This document shows positions 1-7,443 of a stretch of 12,836 nt of DNA, piece after piece; the stretch's first letter is position 1; each line of letters starts with the position of its first letter. Position numbers and translations under genes: made by a program. Source of the DNA: Acetatifactor sp. (GTDB lineage Bacteria > Bacillota > Clostridia > Lachnospirales > Lachnospiraceae); contig JAILPF010000022.1 in the NCBI GenBank assembly GCA_024699575.1, positions 1-12,836 of the forward strand, written 5' to 3'. The notes under the pieces are model-generated. The model was not told the DNA's origin, made no database searches, and worked only from the letters and a program-made list of their open reading frames with translations.

Positions 1-1143
1 CCATCAGTAGCAGATAATGTTACCAAGACCATTGCATTCAACAAGATTGAGAATGTATTTATCGGTATCATCGCAGGTATCATTGGTTCTGCTTGTTATA
101 ATAAATTTAAAGGAACAAAACTTCCTGATTTCCTTGCTTTCTTCAGTGGAAAGAGATGCGTAGCCATCATTTCCGGTCTTGCTTCCATTCTGGCAAGTGT
201 CGTATTGCTGTTCGTATGGCCCATCATCTTTGGTCTGCTTGTAAAAGTGGGCGAAGGAATTGTAAGCCTTGATGTTGTCGGTGCAGGTATCTACGCATTC
301 CTAAACAGACTGCTGATTCCTACCGGACTTCATCATGCGCTGAACAATGTATTCTGGTTTGATACCATCGGTCTTGGTGACCTTTCCCATTACTGGGCAG
401 GCGAGACCAGTGCAGATGTAACATGGTCACTCGGTATGTACATGGCAGGCTTCTTCCCTTGTATGATGTTCGGTATCCCCGGTGCGGCACTGGCAATGAT
501 CAGAAGTGCCAAATCCAACAAGAAGAAGGTTGCAATAGGTCTGGTTGGCTCTGCTGCTCTCTGCGCATTTATCTGCGGTGTAACTGAGCCATTCGAGTTC
601 GCATTCATGTTCCTTGCACCTGCTCTTTATGTTGTATATGCTTTGTTGTATGGTATCTTTACTGCAATCACTGTTGCACTTGGATTCCGTGCAGGATTCT
701 CCTTCTCTGCAGGATTCACAGATTTGGTATTCTCTGCATCACTGCCTGCAGCAGCTAAGACATGGCTCATCATTCCTCTTGGAATCGCAGCATTCGTTGT
801 GTTCTATGCAGTGTTCAGATTTGCAATCACCAAATGGGATTTGAAGACTCCCGGGCGTGAGGACGACGAGGAAGAGGAAGCTAAGATTGAACTTGCAAAC
901 AGTGACTTTACTGCAATGGCTACCGTTATCTTGGAAGGTCTCGGTGGCAAAGAGAATGTAAAAGAATGTGATTACTGTGCAACCAGACTTCGTACAGAAA
1001 TCGTTGACTACACAAAGGTTGATGAGAAAATCATCAAAAAATCCGGTGTTGCCGGTGTCATTCGCCCTTCAAAGACAGCTGTTCAGGTAGTGGTAGGACC
1101 CAAGGTTCAGTTTGTTTATGATGAAATGAAGAAAATGCTGTAA
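1..1143 (+). CDS. nagE: PTS sugar permease EIIC-EIIB, GlcNAc/glucose class (5' partial)
   Basis: The reading frame is open from base 1, so the start lies upstream; 380 residues are visible. The product is an integral membrane PTS permease that takes up and phosphorylates a sugar, most likely N-acetylglucosamine. The EIIC part shows the LPDFLAFFSGKR segment, the substrate-region motif IPTGLHHALN and the conserved GVTEPFEFAFMF block, separated by hydrophobic spans. An acidic linker (DDEEEE) joins it to a C-terminal EIIB domain of about 80 residues. The phosphoacceptor cysteine of EIIB is in CATRLR, codon 976-978. No EIIA domain follows, so phosphate must come from a separate EIIA. The specificity call rests on resemblance to NagE; glucose or another hexosamine cannot be excluded. 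The TAA stop lies in the outer arm of the large palindrome downstream. The gene converges with the regulator on the other strand and shows no functional link to the ABC operon. Confidence 0.88.
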   Translation, partial: PSVADNVTKTIAFNKIENVFIGIIAGIIGSACYNKFKGTKLPDFLAFFSGKRCVAIISGLASILASVVLLFVWPIIFGLLVKVGEGIVSLDVVGAGIYAFLNRLLIPTGLHHALNNVFWFDTIGLGDLSHYWAGETSADVTWSLGMYMAGFFPCMMFGIPGAALAMIRSAKSNKKKVAIGLVGSAALCAFICGVTEPFEFAFMFLAPALYVVYALLYGIFTAITVALGFRAGFSFSAGFTDLVFSASLPAAAKTWLIIPLGIAAFVVFYAVFRFAITKWDLKTPGREDDEEEEAKIELANSDFTAMATVILEGLGGKENVKECDYCATRLRTEIVDYTKVDEKIIKKSGVAGVIRPSKTAVQVVVGPKVQFVYDEMKKML

Positions 1144-1147
1144 AAAA

Positions 1148-1192
1148 CAGGGGGCTGCCGCATTCTTTCAGCGACATGCTCCCTGTTATATT
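1148..1192 (+). terminator. Hairpin terminator after the PTS gene
   Basis: CAGGGGGCTGCCGC at 1148-1161 pairs with GCGACATGCTCCCTG at 1171-1185 around a 9-base loop, with a G-T pair, one bulged T and one mismatch. It begins four bases after the PTS stop codon. The following tract (TTATATTT) is only moderately T-rich, so termination here may be incomplete. The same hairpin is repeated in inverted orientation at 1631-1676. Confidence 0.65.
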
Positions 1193-1623
1193 TACTCATT
1201 CTATTTTCCTTCCGGCAATATCCCCTGGAATATGGATGCCTGAAAACCATTCAAGAATTTTATTTTTTTGCGAGCAGAGTGTTATTTGCAAAACTCGCAT
1301 AACAGTTCGAGCGGTAGCACCCCTCCTACGAGCGTGTATGATAAAATGCCTTTTTTCTGATGTTCAATGGCAGATTTTGAAGTGTGTGCGTAGAAACCTG
1401 TTTGAGGCGAAGCCGAGTTTTTCGAGCACACGCAATCAAACAAAATCTGCTTGAACATCCTAGAAAAAAGAGCATTTTTGAGTCCATGCCCGTAGGAGGG
1501 GGTGCTACCGCTCGAACTGTTATGCTCAAACATGTTGCAAATAATACTCTGCAAAAAAATAAAATTCTTTCATTTCAGGTAACATATCCCAGGGGATATT
1601 ACCGGAGGAGAAGATAATGGGAT

Positions 1624-1676
1624 AAAAAAAGCAGGGAGCATGTCGCTGAAAGAAATGCGACAGCCCCCTGTTTTTT
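1624..1676. terminator. Bidirectional intrinsic terminator
   Basis: CAGGGAGCATGTCGC (1632-1646) pairs with GCGACAGCCCCCTG (1657-1670) around a loop of about 10 bases. On the + strand it is followed by TTTTTT (1671-1676). On the - strand it is followed by a run of seven T (A-run at 1624-1630). It would terminate the leftward regulator gene efficiently, its stop being immediately upstream, and would also stop rightward read-through from the PTS gene. Confidence 0.85.
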
Positions 1677-2604
1677 AATTGTTATATAGTTCCATTAGAA
1701 TATTCTGTGGATAATCTCCGAATTTCTCTCCAAACAAGTTAAAGCCACCACAATATTTGGCGTCTTCCTTTACTTCCAATTTCAAACGAATAAAATCACC
1801 TTCACACATCCCCAGGCTTTGCATGGTTTCGTTGGAAACCTGCTGGCCGTCCATAAAGGTCCCATCTTCTGTTACTTCCACGGTGCGAAGAAGTCCGTAT
1901 TGAGTGGAATAGGGATTCCACCACTCGGGGTTCAATTTTCCGCGTCTGTCTCCATAGTCACCTGTGCAATGCAGGATTCCAAGCTCCTTTGAGTTGATGG
2001 AAATCGTGACATCCGAAGGCCAGTCATTATTGTATCCTAATGCTTCAGAACAAATCTCAAAGGAGAATCTCACACGTTTCGCTTCATTGTAACGCAAAAA
2101 CTGATTCGTGAAGCGATATTCCAAATAGCCCTGGCTGAGCCATATCAGCTGTGCTTTGAAACGTGATGGGCTGGTAAAGATTCCAATATTGTCTTCAAAA
2201 CCCAAGTCCTGTGCCTCGGAGACCATTCCGCAGGAGGGCTTAACAGAATAATCAAAATAACATCCTACCGGCATGGCTTCGCGGTAGAGATAAGTTGGCT
2301 GCTCCACGGGAGGGCGATAGAACATGTCGATGGCAACACTGTTAATCAATACTCCACACAGCTTTTGTGAACCTTTTGAGCCGGGAATGGGCTGAACAGA
2401 GATTAACCCGGCATTTTCCAGTACTTTAATGTAGAGAGCAGCGCTGGAAAGGGGAATATCAAATTTTGTGGCGACATCCGAGATAATAGCCGGTTTGTCT
2501 GCCAGATAGTGCAAAATATCTAAACGGATTGGTGAGGACAAAGCTTTACAGATATCTACAATCTTGTCGCGGTCGTCCATATGTAATGTAAGATCCGGTT
2601 TCAT
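1675..2604 (-). CDS. ArsR-type winged-helix regulator with large C-terminal domain
   Basis: The protein has 309 residues. Residues about 10-85 are an ArsR-like winged helix: the segment SSPIRLDILHYL is the family helix, followed by a recognition-helix region (IPLSSAALYIKVLENAGLI) and a wing. The remaining roughly 210 residues are rich in aromatics and predicted beta strand, ending with GGFNLFGEKFGDYPQNI. I take this as a ligand-sensing domain of uncertain fold. Classical ArsR metal sensors are about 100 residues, so this belongs to the enlarged group found beside sugar operons in Firmicutes. The start ATG at 2604-2602 has a GAAAGG ribosome-binding site (2617-2622) 12 bases upstream. The gene is divergent from the GH2/ABC operon across a 290-bp control region, which suggests it regulates that operon and itself. 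Its TAA stop lies in the palindrome's outer arm. The effector is unknown. Confidence 0.85.
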   Translation of the reverse strand: MKPDLTLHMDDRDKIVDICKALSSPIRLDILHYLADKPAIISDVATKFDIPLSSAALYIKVLENAGLISVQPIPGSKGSQKLCGVLINSVAIDMFYRPPVEQPTYLYREAMPVGCYFDYSVKPSCGMVSEAQDLGFEDNIGIFTSPSRFKAQLIWLSQGYLEYRFTNQFLRYNEAKRVRFSFEICSEALGYNNDWPSDVTISINSKELGILHCTGDYGDRRGKLNPEWWNPYSTQYGLLRTVEVTEDGTFMDGQQVSNETMQSLGMCEGDFIRLKLEVKEDAKYCGGFNLFGEKFGDYPQNILMELYNN

Positions 2605-2675
2605 AGTAGGAATTTTCCTTTCTTAAGTGGTGTAAAGCCCTAAAGTAATTGTGCGACAAAAGGCTCATATGTTTA

Positions 2676-2704
2676 TTTATACATTATAATTGTACAAATG
2701 TAAA
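2676..2704 (-). promoter_or_regulatory. Predicted promoter of the regulator gene
   Basis: On the - strand, TTTACA (2704-2699) and TATAAA (2681-2676) are separated by 17 bases, matching a housekeeping sigma factor promoter. A TTGTACAA palindrome lies in the spacer at 2690-2697, where a bound repressor would block the promoter. This is a by-eye prediction. Confidence 0.55.
2690..2697. promoter_or_regulatory. TTGTACAA palindrome, candidate operator 1
   Basis: This perfect 8-bp palindrome lies between the -35 and -10 of the predicted regulator promoter. The same octamer recurs at 2861-2868 on the operon side. Shared sites on both sides of a divergent region are typical of an autoregulated local repressor; assignment to the adjacent ArsR-type protein is inference. 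Confidence 0.4.
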
Positions 2705-2788
2705 GACTTTAAAAACAGCAAATGTGTAAAAATAAAAGTTCAGAATTGTGCATTATTTACAAAAACAGATAATCAAAACAAAATGATA

Positions 2789-2817
2789 TTGACATAAAAC
2801 TTGTAGAGAGTTATGTT
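2789..2817 (+). promoter_or_regulatory. Predicted promoter of the GH2/ABC operon
   Basis: A consensus -35 TTGACA (2789-2794) is followed, after a 17-base spacer, by TATGTT (2812-2817), which matches four of six -10 positions. Transcription from here gives a leader of about 70 bases before the ATG at 2895. The weak -10 and overlapping repeats suggest a regulated promoter. Confidence 0.6.
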
Positions 2818-2837
2818 AAGTACATAAAAGTTGTAGA
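2792..2837 (+). repeat. Pair of direct repeats over the operon promoter
   Basis: ACATAAAACTTGTAGA (2792-2807) and ACATAAAAGTTGTAGA (2822-2837) differ at one base of 16 and are spaced 30 bp start to start, about three helical turns. One copy overlaps the -35 and spacer; the other lies just after the -10. Each contains TTGTAGA, similar to half of the TTGTACAA motif. They are candidate regulator-binding sites. Confidence 0.6.
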
Positions 2838-2849
2838 AATAAAAAGTTA

Positions 2850-2868
2850 GTACAAAATTATTGTACAA
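2850..2868. promoter_or_regulatory. GTACAA-N5-TTGTAC palindrome and TTGTACAA, candidate operator 2
   Basis: GTACAAAATTATTGTAC (2850-2866) has perfect 6-bp arms around a 5-bp spacer and overlaps the octamer TTGTACAA at 2861-2868. It lies in the transcribed leader, 12 bases before the ribosome-binding site of the GH2 gene. A protein bound here could block elongation or initiation. Confidence 0.45.
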
Positions 2869-2880
2869 AAATATTGGACA

Positions 2881-2890
2881 AAAGGAGAGG
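2881..2890 (+). promoter_or_regulatory. Ribosome-binding site fixing the GH2 start
   Basis: AAAGGAGAGG lies four bases before ATG 2895. The longer in-frame start, TTG at 2874, is upstream of this site and has none of its own, so translation is assigned to 2895. Confidence 0.8.
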
Positions 2891-2894
2891 CAAT

Positions 2895-4628
2895 ATGCTG
2901 ACAGGATATCCGAGACCCCAGCTGGAGAGAGACAACTGGGTAAATTTAAATGGAACATGGAGATTTGCATTTGATGATGCTGACAAAGGAGAGAACGAGA
3001 AATGGTATGATGCGTTCCCTTCCGATACATTAGAGATTCAGGTGCCATATACTTATGAAACGAAATTAAGTGGCATCGGGGAGGAAAAATTCCATCCGGT
3101 TGTATGGTATCAGAAAGAAGTGGAACTCCACTCGAAGCAGAAGCATATGCTACTTCATTTTGAAGGGGTAGATTATGTGGCAAAAATTTGGGTGAACGGA
3201 TGCTTCGCCGGAATACATACCGGAGCATATGCCAGATTTACCTGCGATATTTCTAAATATATAAAGGAAGGCAGCAATGTAATTGTTGTCCGCGCAGAGG
3301 ACAGCGACAGTTGCGTACAGCCCAGAGGAAAACAGCGTTGGAAGAGTGAAAACTTTGGATGCTGGTATGTACAGACAACCGGAATCTGGAAAACGGTCTG
3401 GATGGAAGCAGTGGATGCTTCTTATATTGAATCCGTAAAAATCACACCGGATATTGACCGCGCAGTTGTGAAATATGAGGTGAAGTTACATAAATGGTTG
3501 CAGGAGAACGTTAAGCTTGCATGTGAGATTACACTGGATGACAAAAAAGTGACAACATGCGAGCTGGAGGCAGATACGGAGTATGTGACCTTTGAACTTT
3601 CTGTTGCCAATCCTGATGAACCATGGCAGATGGCTGTCTGGTCTCCACAGAATCCAAGACTGTATCGCACAGTCCTCAGATTGGAAGCAGGTGCCGAAAG
3701 GGACGAAGTCAAGAGCTACTTTGGCATGAGAAAGATAGAGATAAAAGGAGATAAAATCCTGCTAAACAACCTTCCGCTATATCAGAGACTGATTCTGGAT
3801 CAGGGGTACTGGGAGGAATCCCATCTGACCCCGCCTTCCGAGGAAGCAATCATTAAGGACATCGATTTAATTCTGGCAGCAGGCTATAACGGACTTCGTA
3901 AGCACCAGAAGGTGGAAGATGAGCGTTTCCTCTACTGGTGTGATGTCAAGGGTGTTCTGGTGTGGTGCGAGATGCCTTCCCAGTATACCTATAATGATGA
4001 TGTGGTAGAGCATTACACCAAGGAATGGATGGAGATTGTAAGACAAAATTACAATCATCCATGCGTAATTACCTGGACGGCATTCAACGAAAGCTGGGGT
4101 GTGGAAAAAATCTATACCAACAAAAACCAGCAGAAATTTACGGAAGGCATTTATCATCTTACCAAAGCTTATGATACCATGCGCCCTGTGATTGTGAATG
4201 ACGGGTGGGAACACACTGTTTCCGATATTTTGACCCTGCATGATTATGAGGAAAAAGGTATTACCTTTGGCGTGAGATATGAGAACAAAGATGCAATTGT
4301 AAATGGAAAAATTCCCTTTAACCGTGACCGCTATGCCTTTGCGAAAGGCTATGAATACAAAGGCCAACCGGTATTGATCAGTGAATATGGTGGAATCGCA
4401 TTCTCCGCTGAAAGCGGTTGGGGATATGGAACCCAGGTGAAGAATGAGGATGAATTTATCAATCGTTTTCGTGGCATAACCACAGCTATCAAGAACCTGG
4501 ACTACAGTGTGGGCTTCTGCTACACCCAGGTAACGGATGTTCAGCAGGAGATTAACGGACTGTACACGATAAAAAGAGAACCCAAGGTGGATATTGAGAA
4601 GATCAGGAAGATAAACATGGAGGACTAA
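2895..4628 (+). CDS. Glycoside hydrolase family 2 enzyme, cytoplasmic
   Basis: The 577-residue enzyme is a retaining beta-glycosidase with the GH2 domain order: sugar-binding jelly roll (about 5-172), Ig-like sandwich (175-285) and TIM barrel (288-577). The acid/base glutamate is E399 in FNESWG and the nucleophile is E497 in SEYGG. It has no signal peptide, so it should act inside the cell on imported sugar. Position in the operon before the ABC genes supports that. It is far shorter than LacZ (1023 residues). It lacks the NxK motif of beta-glucuronidases: the equivalent C-terminal stretch reads INGLYTIKREPK. The barrel motif VEDERFLYWCD, preceded by LRKHQK, marks a GH2 subgroup whose activity I cannot name; beta-galactosidase, beta-mannosidase or arabinosidase are all possible. 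It is the first gene of the operon, four bases before the solute-binding protein gene. Confidence 0.9.
   Translation: MLTGYPRPQLERDNWVNLNGTWRFAFDDADKGENEKWYDAFPSDTLEIQVPYTYETKLSGIGEEKFHPVVWYQKEVELHSKQKHMLLHFEGVDYVAKIWVNGCFAGIHTGAYARFTCDISKYIKEGSNVIVVRAEDSDSCVQPRGKQRWKSENFGCWYVQTTGIWKTVWMEAVDASYIESVKITPDIDRAVVKYEVKLHKWLQENVKLACEITLDDKKVTTCELEADTEYVTFELSVANPDEPWQMAVWSPQNPRLYRTVLRLEAGAERDEVKSYFGMRKIEIKGDKILLNNLPLYQRLILDQGYWEESHLTPPSEEAIIKDIDLILAAGYNGLRKHQKVEDERFLYWCDVKGVLVWCEMPSQYTYNDDVVEHYTKEWMEIVRQNYNHPCVITWTAFNESWGVEKIYTNKNQQKFTEGIYHLTKAYDTMRPVIVNDGWEHTVSDILTLHDYEEKGITFGVRYENKDAIVNGKIPFNRDRYAFAKGYEYKGQPVLISEYGGIAFSAESGWGYGTQVKNEDEFINRFRGITTAIKNLDYSVGFCYTQVTDVQQEINGLYTIKREPKVDIEKIRKINMED
4619..4623 (+). 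promoter_or_regulatory. Ribosome-binding site inside the end of the GH2 gene
   Basis: GGAGG is formed by the last Met-Glu-Asp codons of the GH2 gene and lies nine bases before the TTG start at 4633. It supports the TTG start and implies translational coupling of the solute-binding protein to the GH2 gene. Confidence 0.75.
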
Positions 4629-4632
4629 TACT

Positions 4633-7443
4633 TTGAGAAGGTTCTTGAAAAAACGAAATGGGTATGCAGCTATTGCGGGTGTGGTTGCGATAATTTTGCT
4701 TCCCGAAAAAGTTTGTGCAAAAGAGTATCAAACGTATACAGAGTATAGAACCACCTACCGGGATGAAATCTACAGTGGTGAGACTGTGCAATGTGACATG
4801 AACGAAATCCCTGCAGAAGAAAGGACGGCATCCACTGCTCAGAGCGCGGTTCTGAACTTTGAGGTCGAAAAGACCGGATTGTATGTGCTGGGATTTGATT
4901 ACAAATGTACCGGAGATAATATTCTCCAGACCAGTTTGACCATGAAAGTAAACGGAGAGATTCCCTATCGTGAACTGGAACATCTTTTCTTCAGTGATAC
5001 CTGGAGGACAGGTGAAAAGGAGTATGACCGATACGGCAATGAGAGTATCGCTATGCCGGACAAGGTGAAAGAATGGAAATTTACTTATCTTAGGGATACC
5101 TCTTTCCTGCAGAATGACCCGTTGATGGTGTATCTGGAGGCAGGAGAGAATGAACTGGAGTTCACGGCTAATGAAGGATGCGTAGAACTGGGAGATATTT
5201 ACCTTTCTGCACCGGTACAGCCGGCGGAAGACTGTATGGAGACGGCCGACGGAGAAGCTATGATTCTCATTGAGGCAGAGGACTTTGTGACTCGTAACTC
5301 GCCGAATATCAGAACAATTGCGAATTTTAATACACGCGTTACTCCCTACGATCCGGAATTAAAACGTCAGAACGTGATTGATGAAGCATCTTTTCGAATT
5401 GGCGGAACCAGTGTGGACTATCAGTTTACGGTGGATGAGGCGGGATACTATTATATTGCCTTTGACTACCTGCAAAGCAGCAAATCCAATTTTACAGTAT
5501 ATCGCAACCTTTACATAGACGGAGAGATTCCCTCAAAATCCTATGAAAATATACCGTTTGAATATACTACCGGATACTCGAGGAACAAACAGGAAATCCC
5601 CGTGTATTTAAGTCAGGGAACTCATGAACTGACACTGGAGGTGGCGCTGGAACCCTACGGGGAAGCAGTGTCAATCTTGAACGGGATTGTGGAACAGATT
5701 AACGATCTTGCACTTTCCGTCAATAAGATTACCGGAGGAAATATCAATAAATATCGTGATTTTGAATTGGAACAGTATGGCTTAAACATTGAAGGGAATC
5801 TGAACTCATGGGCAGACACTGTGGAAACTCTGTATGAGGAACTTGCAGCCATGGACCGATATGGCAAGAAAAACGGTGAAATCAAGCTTCTCGATACAGC
5901 TGTCAAGAGCTTAAGGCTGCTTGCAGAAAAGCCAAATGAACTTCCCCAGAACATTGATACCTTTTCTTACGGGGATAGTTCTGTAAGACAATATCTGACC
6001 ACCGTTGCTGAGAATTTAAGCTATGGAAATCTTTCTCTGGATAAACTGTTTATTTACCAGAAGGATGCAGATCTGCCCAAAGCTCCCGGCTTTTTTGCCA
6101 GAATGGGGCTGAGCTTAAAACATTTTGTGGCCTCCTTCACTCAGAGCGATTATGCTCCCGGATATGCGGAATCCGATACTTTGGAAATCTGGGTAAACAG
6201 ACCCAGACAATATCTGGAGATTATTCAGAGAATGGCAGACACGGATTTTACAGAAAAGACAGGAATTAAAGTCAACCTGTCCATTGTTCCGGATCAGCAG
6301 AAACTGATTCTCTCAAACGCATCGGGCAAAGCACCGGATGGTGCAATCGGTATCGCATCGGGCTATGTGTACGACCTGGCACTGAGAAATGCACTGGTGG
6401 ACTTGCGGCAATTCGAGAATTTTTCAAGGGTCGGAAAAAGATTTGCTCCCGGAATGCTGATTCCGGGGGTGTGCGATGACGGGATTTATGCAATTCCGGA
6501 GACATTTAACTTTTATGTTATGTTTTACCGCACTGACATCTTTGAGAAGCTGAACCTGAAAGTACCGGATAACATGGAGGAAGTAAGAGAACTGCTTCCG
6601 GAGCTTACCAGAATGGGACTGGGCTTTAATACGCATGTGGCGAATATGCCGACCAAAACATTTGCGGCTACAGCTCCGTTTGTATTCCAGAACGGTGGAG
6701 ATATTTTTGGAGATACGACAACAAAAGTACAGTTGGATACGGAAGAGGTCATCGGAGGATTAAAATATCTGACTGAGAATTTTACGGTTTATGATATGGA
6801 TTATGAAATTTTAAACTTTTATCAATCCTTCCGGGATGGTAGAACACCGATTGGTGTTTCGGATTATGCTACCTATAACCTGCTTACGAATGCGGCACCG
6901 GAGCTTAACGGCTGCTGGGAAATAGCACTTTATCCGGGACTTGTGGCCGAGGACGGTACGGTCGACCGCTCCACCTCGGGAGCGGCGGAAAGCTGTATTT
7001 TATTTCAATCCTCAGATAAACAGGAAGCAGCATGGAAATTCATCGATTGGTGGATGTCTGATGAGGTGCAGACAGAGTTTTCCTTTACCCTGCAGACCAC
7101 GCTGGGAAATGAGTATATGTGGAACTCTGCAAACTTAAGTGCCATTGGCAATGCTCCCTGGAGTGAGAAAAATAAGCAGGTCATTCTGGAACAGATAGGA
7201 TGGACCAACGAGATGCCCAGAGTGCCCGGAAGCTACATGATAGAGCGAGAACTTGGAAACGTACTGATTAACGTGGTTACCAACAATCAGAACATCAGAA
7301 CAGCCATTGATAATGCACAGAAAAGAATCAATTCGGAACTGCAGCGTAAGCTGGAAGAGTTCGGGTATATCGACAGCGAGGGCAATGTGAAAAAAGAACT
7401 GATTGCACCGAACAAAGAGCTGATAGAGGAATGGTTAGAATGA
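4633..7443 (+). CDS. Large extracellular solute-binding protein with two N-terminal beta-sandwich-like modules
   Basis: This 936-residue product starts at TTG. A signal peptide spans residues 1-29, with a basic N-terminus, hydrophobic core and likely cleavage after VCA. The cysteine there does not sit in a good lipobox, so lipid anchoring is doubtful. Two related modules follow, about 60-195 and 210-345. Each has an FDY strand, an NGEIP or DGEIP motif and a VYL...G.(N/H)EL strand, resembling carbohydrate-binding modules; the second opens with LIEAEDF. A helical connector (about 346-510) leads to a family 1 solute-binding domain (514-930), shown by [13 protein letters not shown], the [20 protein letters not shown] segment and the WKFIDWWMS helix. 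Usual binding proteins are 400-450 residues, so this one is about double. It would capture an oligosaccharide for the permease encoded next, which overlaps it by four bases. The substrate is unknown. Confidence 0.88.
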   Translation: MRRFLKKRNGYAAIAGVVAIILLPEKVCAKEYQTYTEYRTTYRDEIYSGETVQCDMNEIPAEERTASTAQSAVLNFEVEKTGLYVLGFDYKCTGDNILQTSLTMKVNGEIPYRELEHLFFSDTWRTGEKEYDRYGNESIAMPDKVKEWKFTYLRDTSFLQNDPLMVYLEAGENELEFTANEGCVELGDIYLSAPVQPAEDCMETADGEAMILIEAEDFVTRNSPNIRTIANFNTRVTPYDPELKRQNVIDEASFRIGGTSVDYQFTVDEAGYYYIAFDYLQSSKSNFTVYRNLYIDGEIPSKSYENIPFEYTTGYSRNKQEIPVYLSQGTHELTLEVALEPYGEAVSILNGIVEQINDLALSVNKITGGNINKYRDFELEQYGLNIEGNLNSWADTVETLYEELAAMDRYGKKNGEIKLLDTAVKSLRLLAEKPNELPQNIDTFSYGDSSVRQYLTTVAENLSYGNLSLDKLFIYQKDADLPKAPGFFARMGLSLKHFVASFTQSDYAPGYAESDTLEIWVNRPRQYLEIIQRMADTDFTEKTGIKVNLSIVPDQQKLILSNASGKAPDGAIGIASGYVYDLALRNALVDLRQFENFSRVGKRFAPGMLIPGVCDDGIYAIPETFNFYVMFYRTDIFEKLNLKVPDNMEEVRELLPELTRMGLGFNTHVANMPTKTFAATAPFVFQNGGDIFGDTTTKVQLDTEEVIGGLKYLTENFTVYDMDYEILNFYQSFRDGRTPIGVSDYATYNLLTNAAPELNGCWEIALYPGLVAEDGTVDRSTSGAAESCILFQSSDKQEAAWKFIDWWMSDEVQTEFSFTLQTTLGNEYMWNSANLSAIGNAPWSEKNKQVILEQIGWTNEMPRVPGSYMIERELGNVLINVVTNNQNIRTAIDNAQKRINSELQRKLEEFGYIDSEGNVKKELIAPNKELIEEWLE

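Larger units (their letters stand above)
1141..1677. repeat. 537-bp imperfect palindrome between convergent genes
   Basis: The whole intergenic stretch is one inverted repeat with its axis near 1409-1410. Paired blocks read directly are: 1141-1157 with 1661-1677 (17 bp, perfect); 1163-1185 with 1632-1654 (23 bp, perfect); 1253-1271 with 1551-1569 (19 bp, perfect); and 1297-1330 with 1491-1525 (34 of 35, one bulged base). Weaker pairing occurs around 1212-1230/1587-1604 and 1351-1379/1442-1470. Complementarity stops exactly at the two gene stop codons. Short hairpins are nested inside, for example ATATCCC-AG-GGGATAT at 1584-1599 and GGC-GAA-GCC at the axis. Small reading frames here are not credible genes. 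It could be two inverted copies of a roughly 265-bp element, a MITE-like element, or a structured RNA; its nature is not known to me. Confidence 0.9.

Noticed and set aside
1491..1525. T-box-like core (GGGGGTGCTACCGC, resembling the GGGTGGTACCGCG antiterminator bulge)
   Set aside because: The required TGGN is TGCT, the motif exists in both inverted arms, there is no leader for an amino-acid or tRNA-synthetase gene, and no specifier stem was seen.
1176..1617. Several reading frames of 67-92 codons on both strands inside the palindrome
   Set aside because: They arise because each arm mirrors the other, they overlap one another, lack convincing ribosome-binding sites and encode low-complexity, cysteine- and serine-rich strings.
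1603..1625. GGAGGAG followed by ATG GGA TAA, looking like a start site
   Set aside because: The frame holds only two codons and the segment is part of the palindrome arm; no coding function can be supported.
2773..3228. Antisense frame of 151 codons over the operon promoter and GH2 start
   Set aside because: It covers the promoter region and a clearly coding GH2 N-terminus on the other strand, and its translation resembles no protein.
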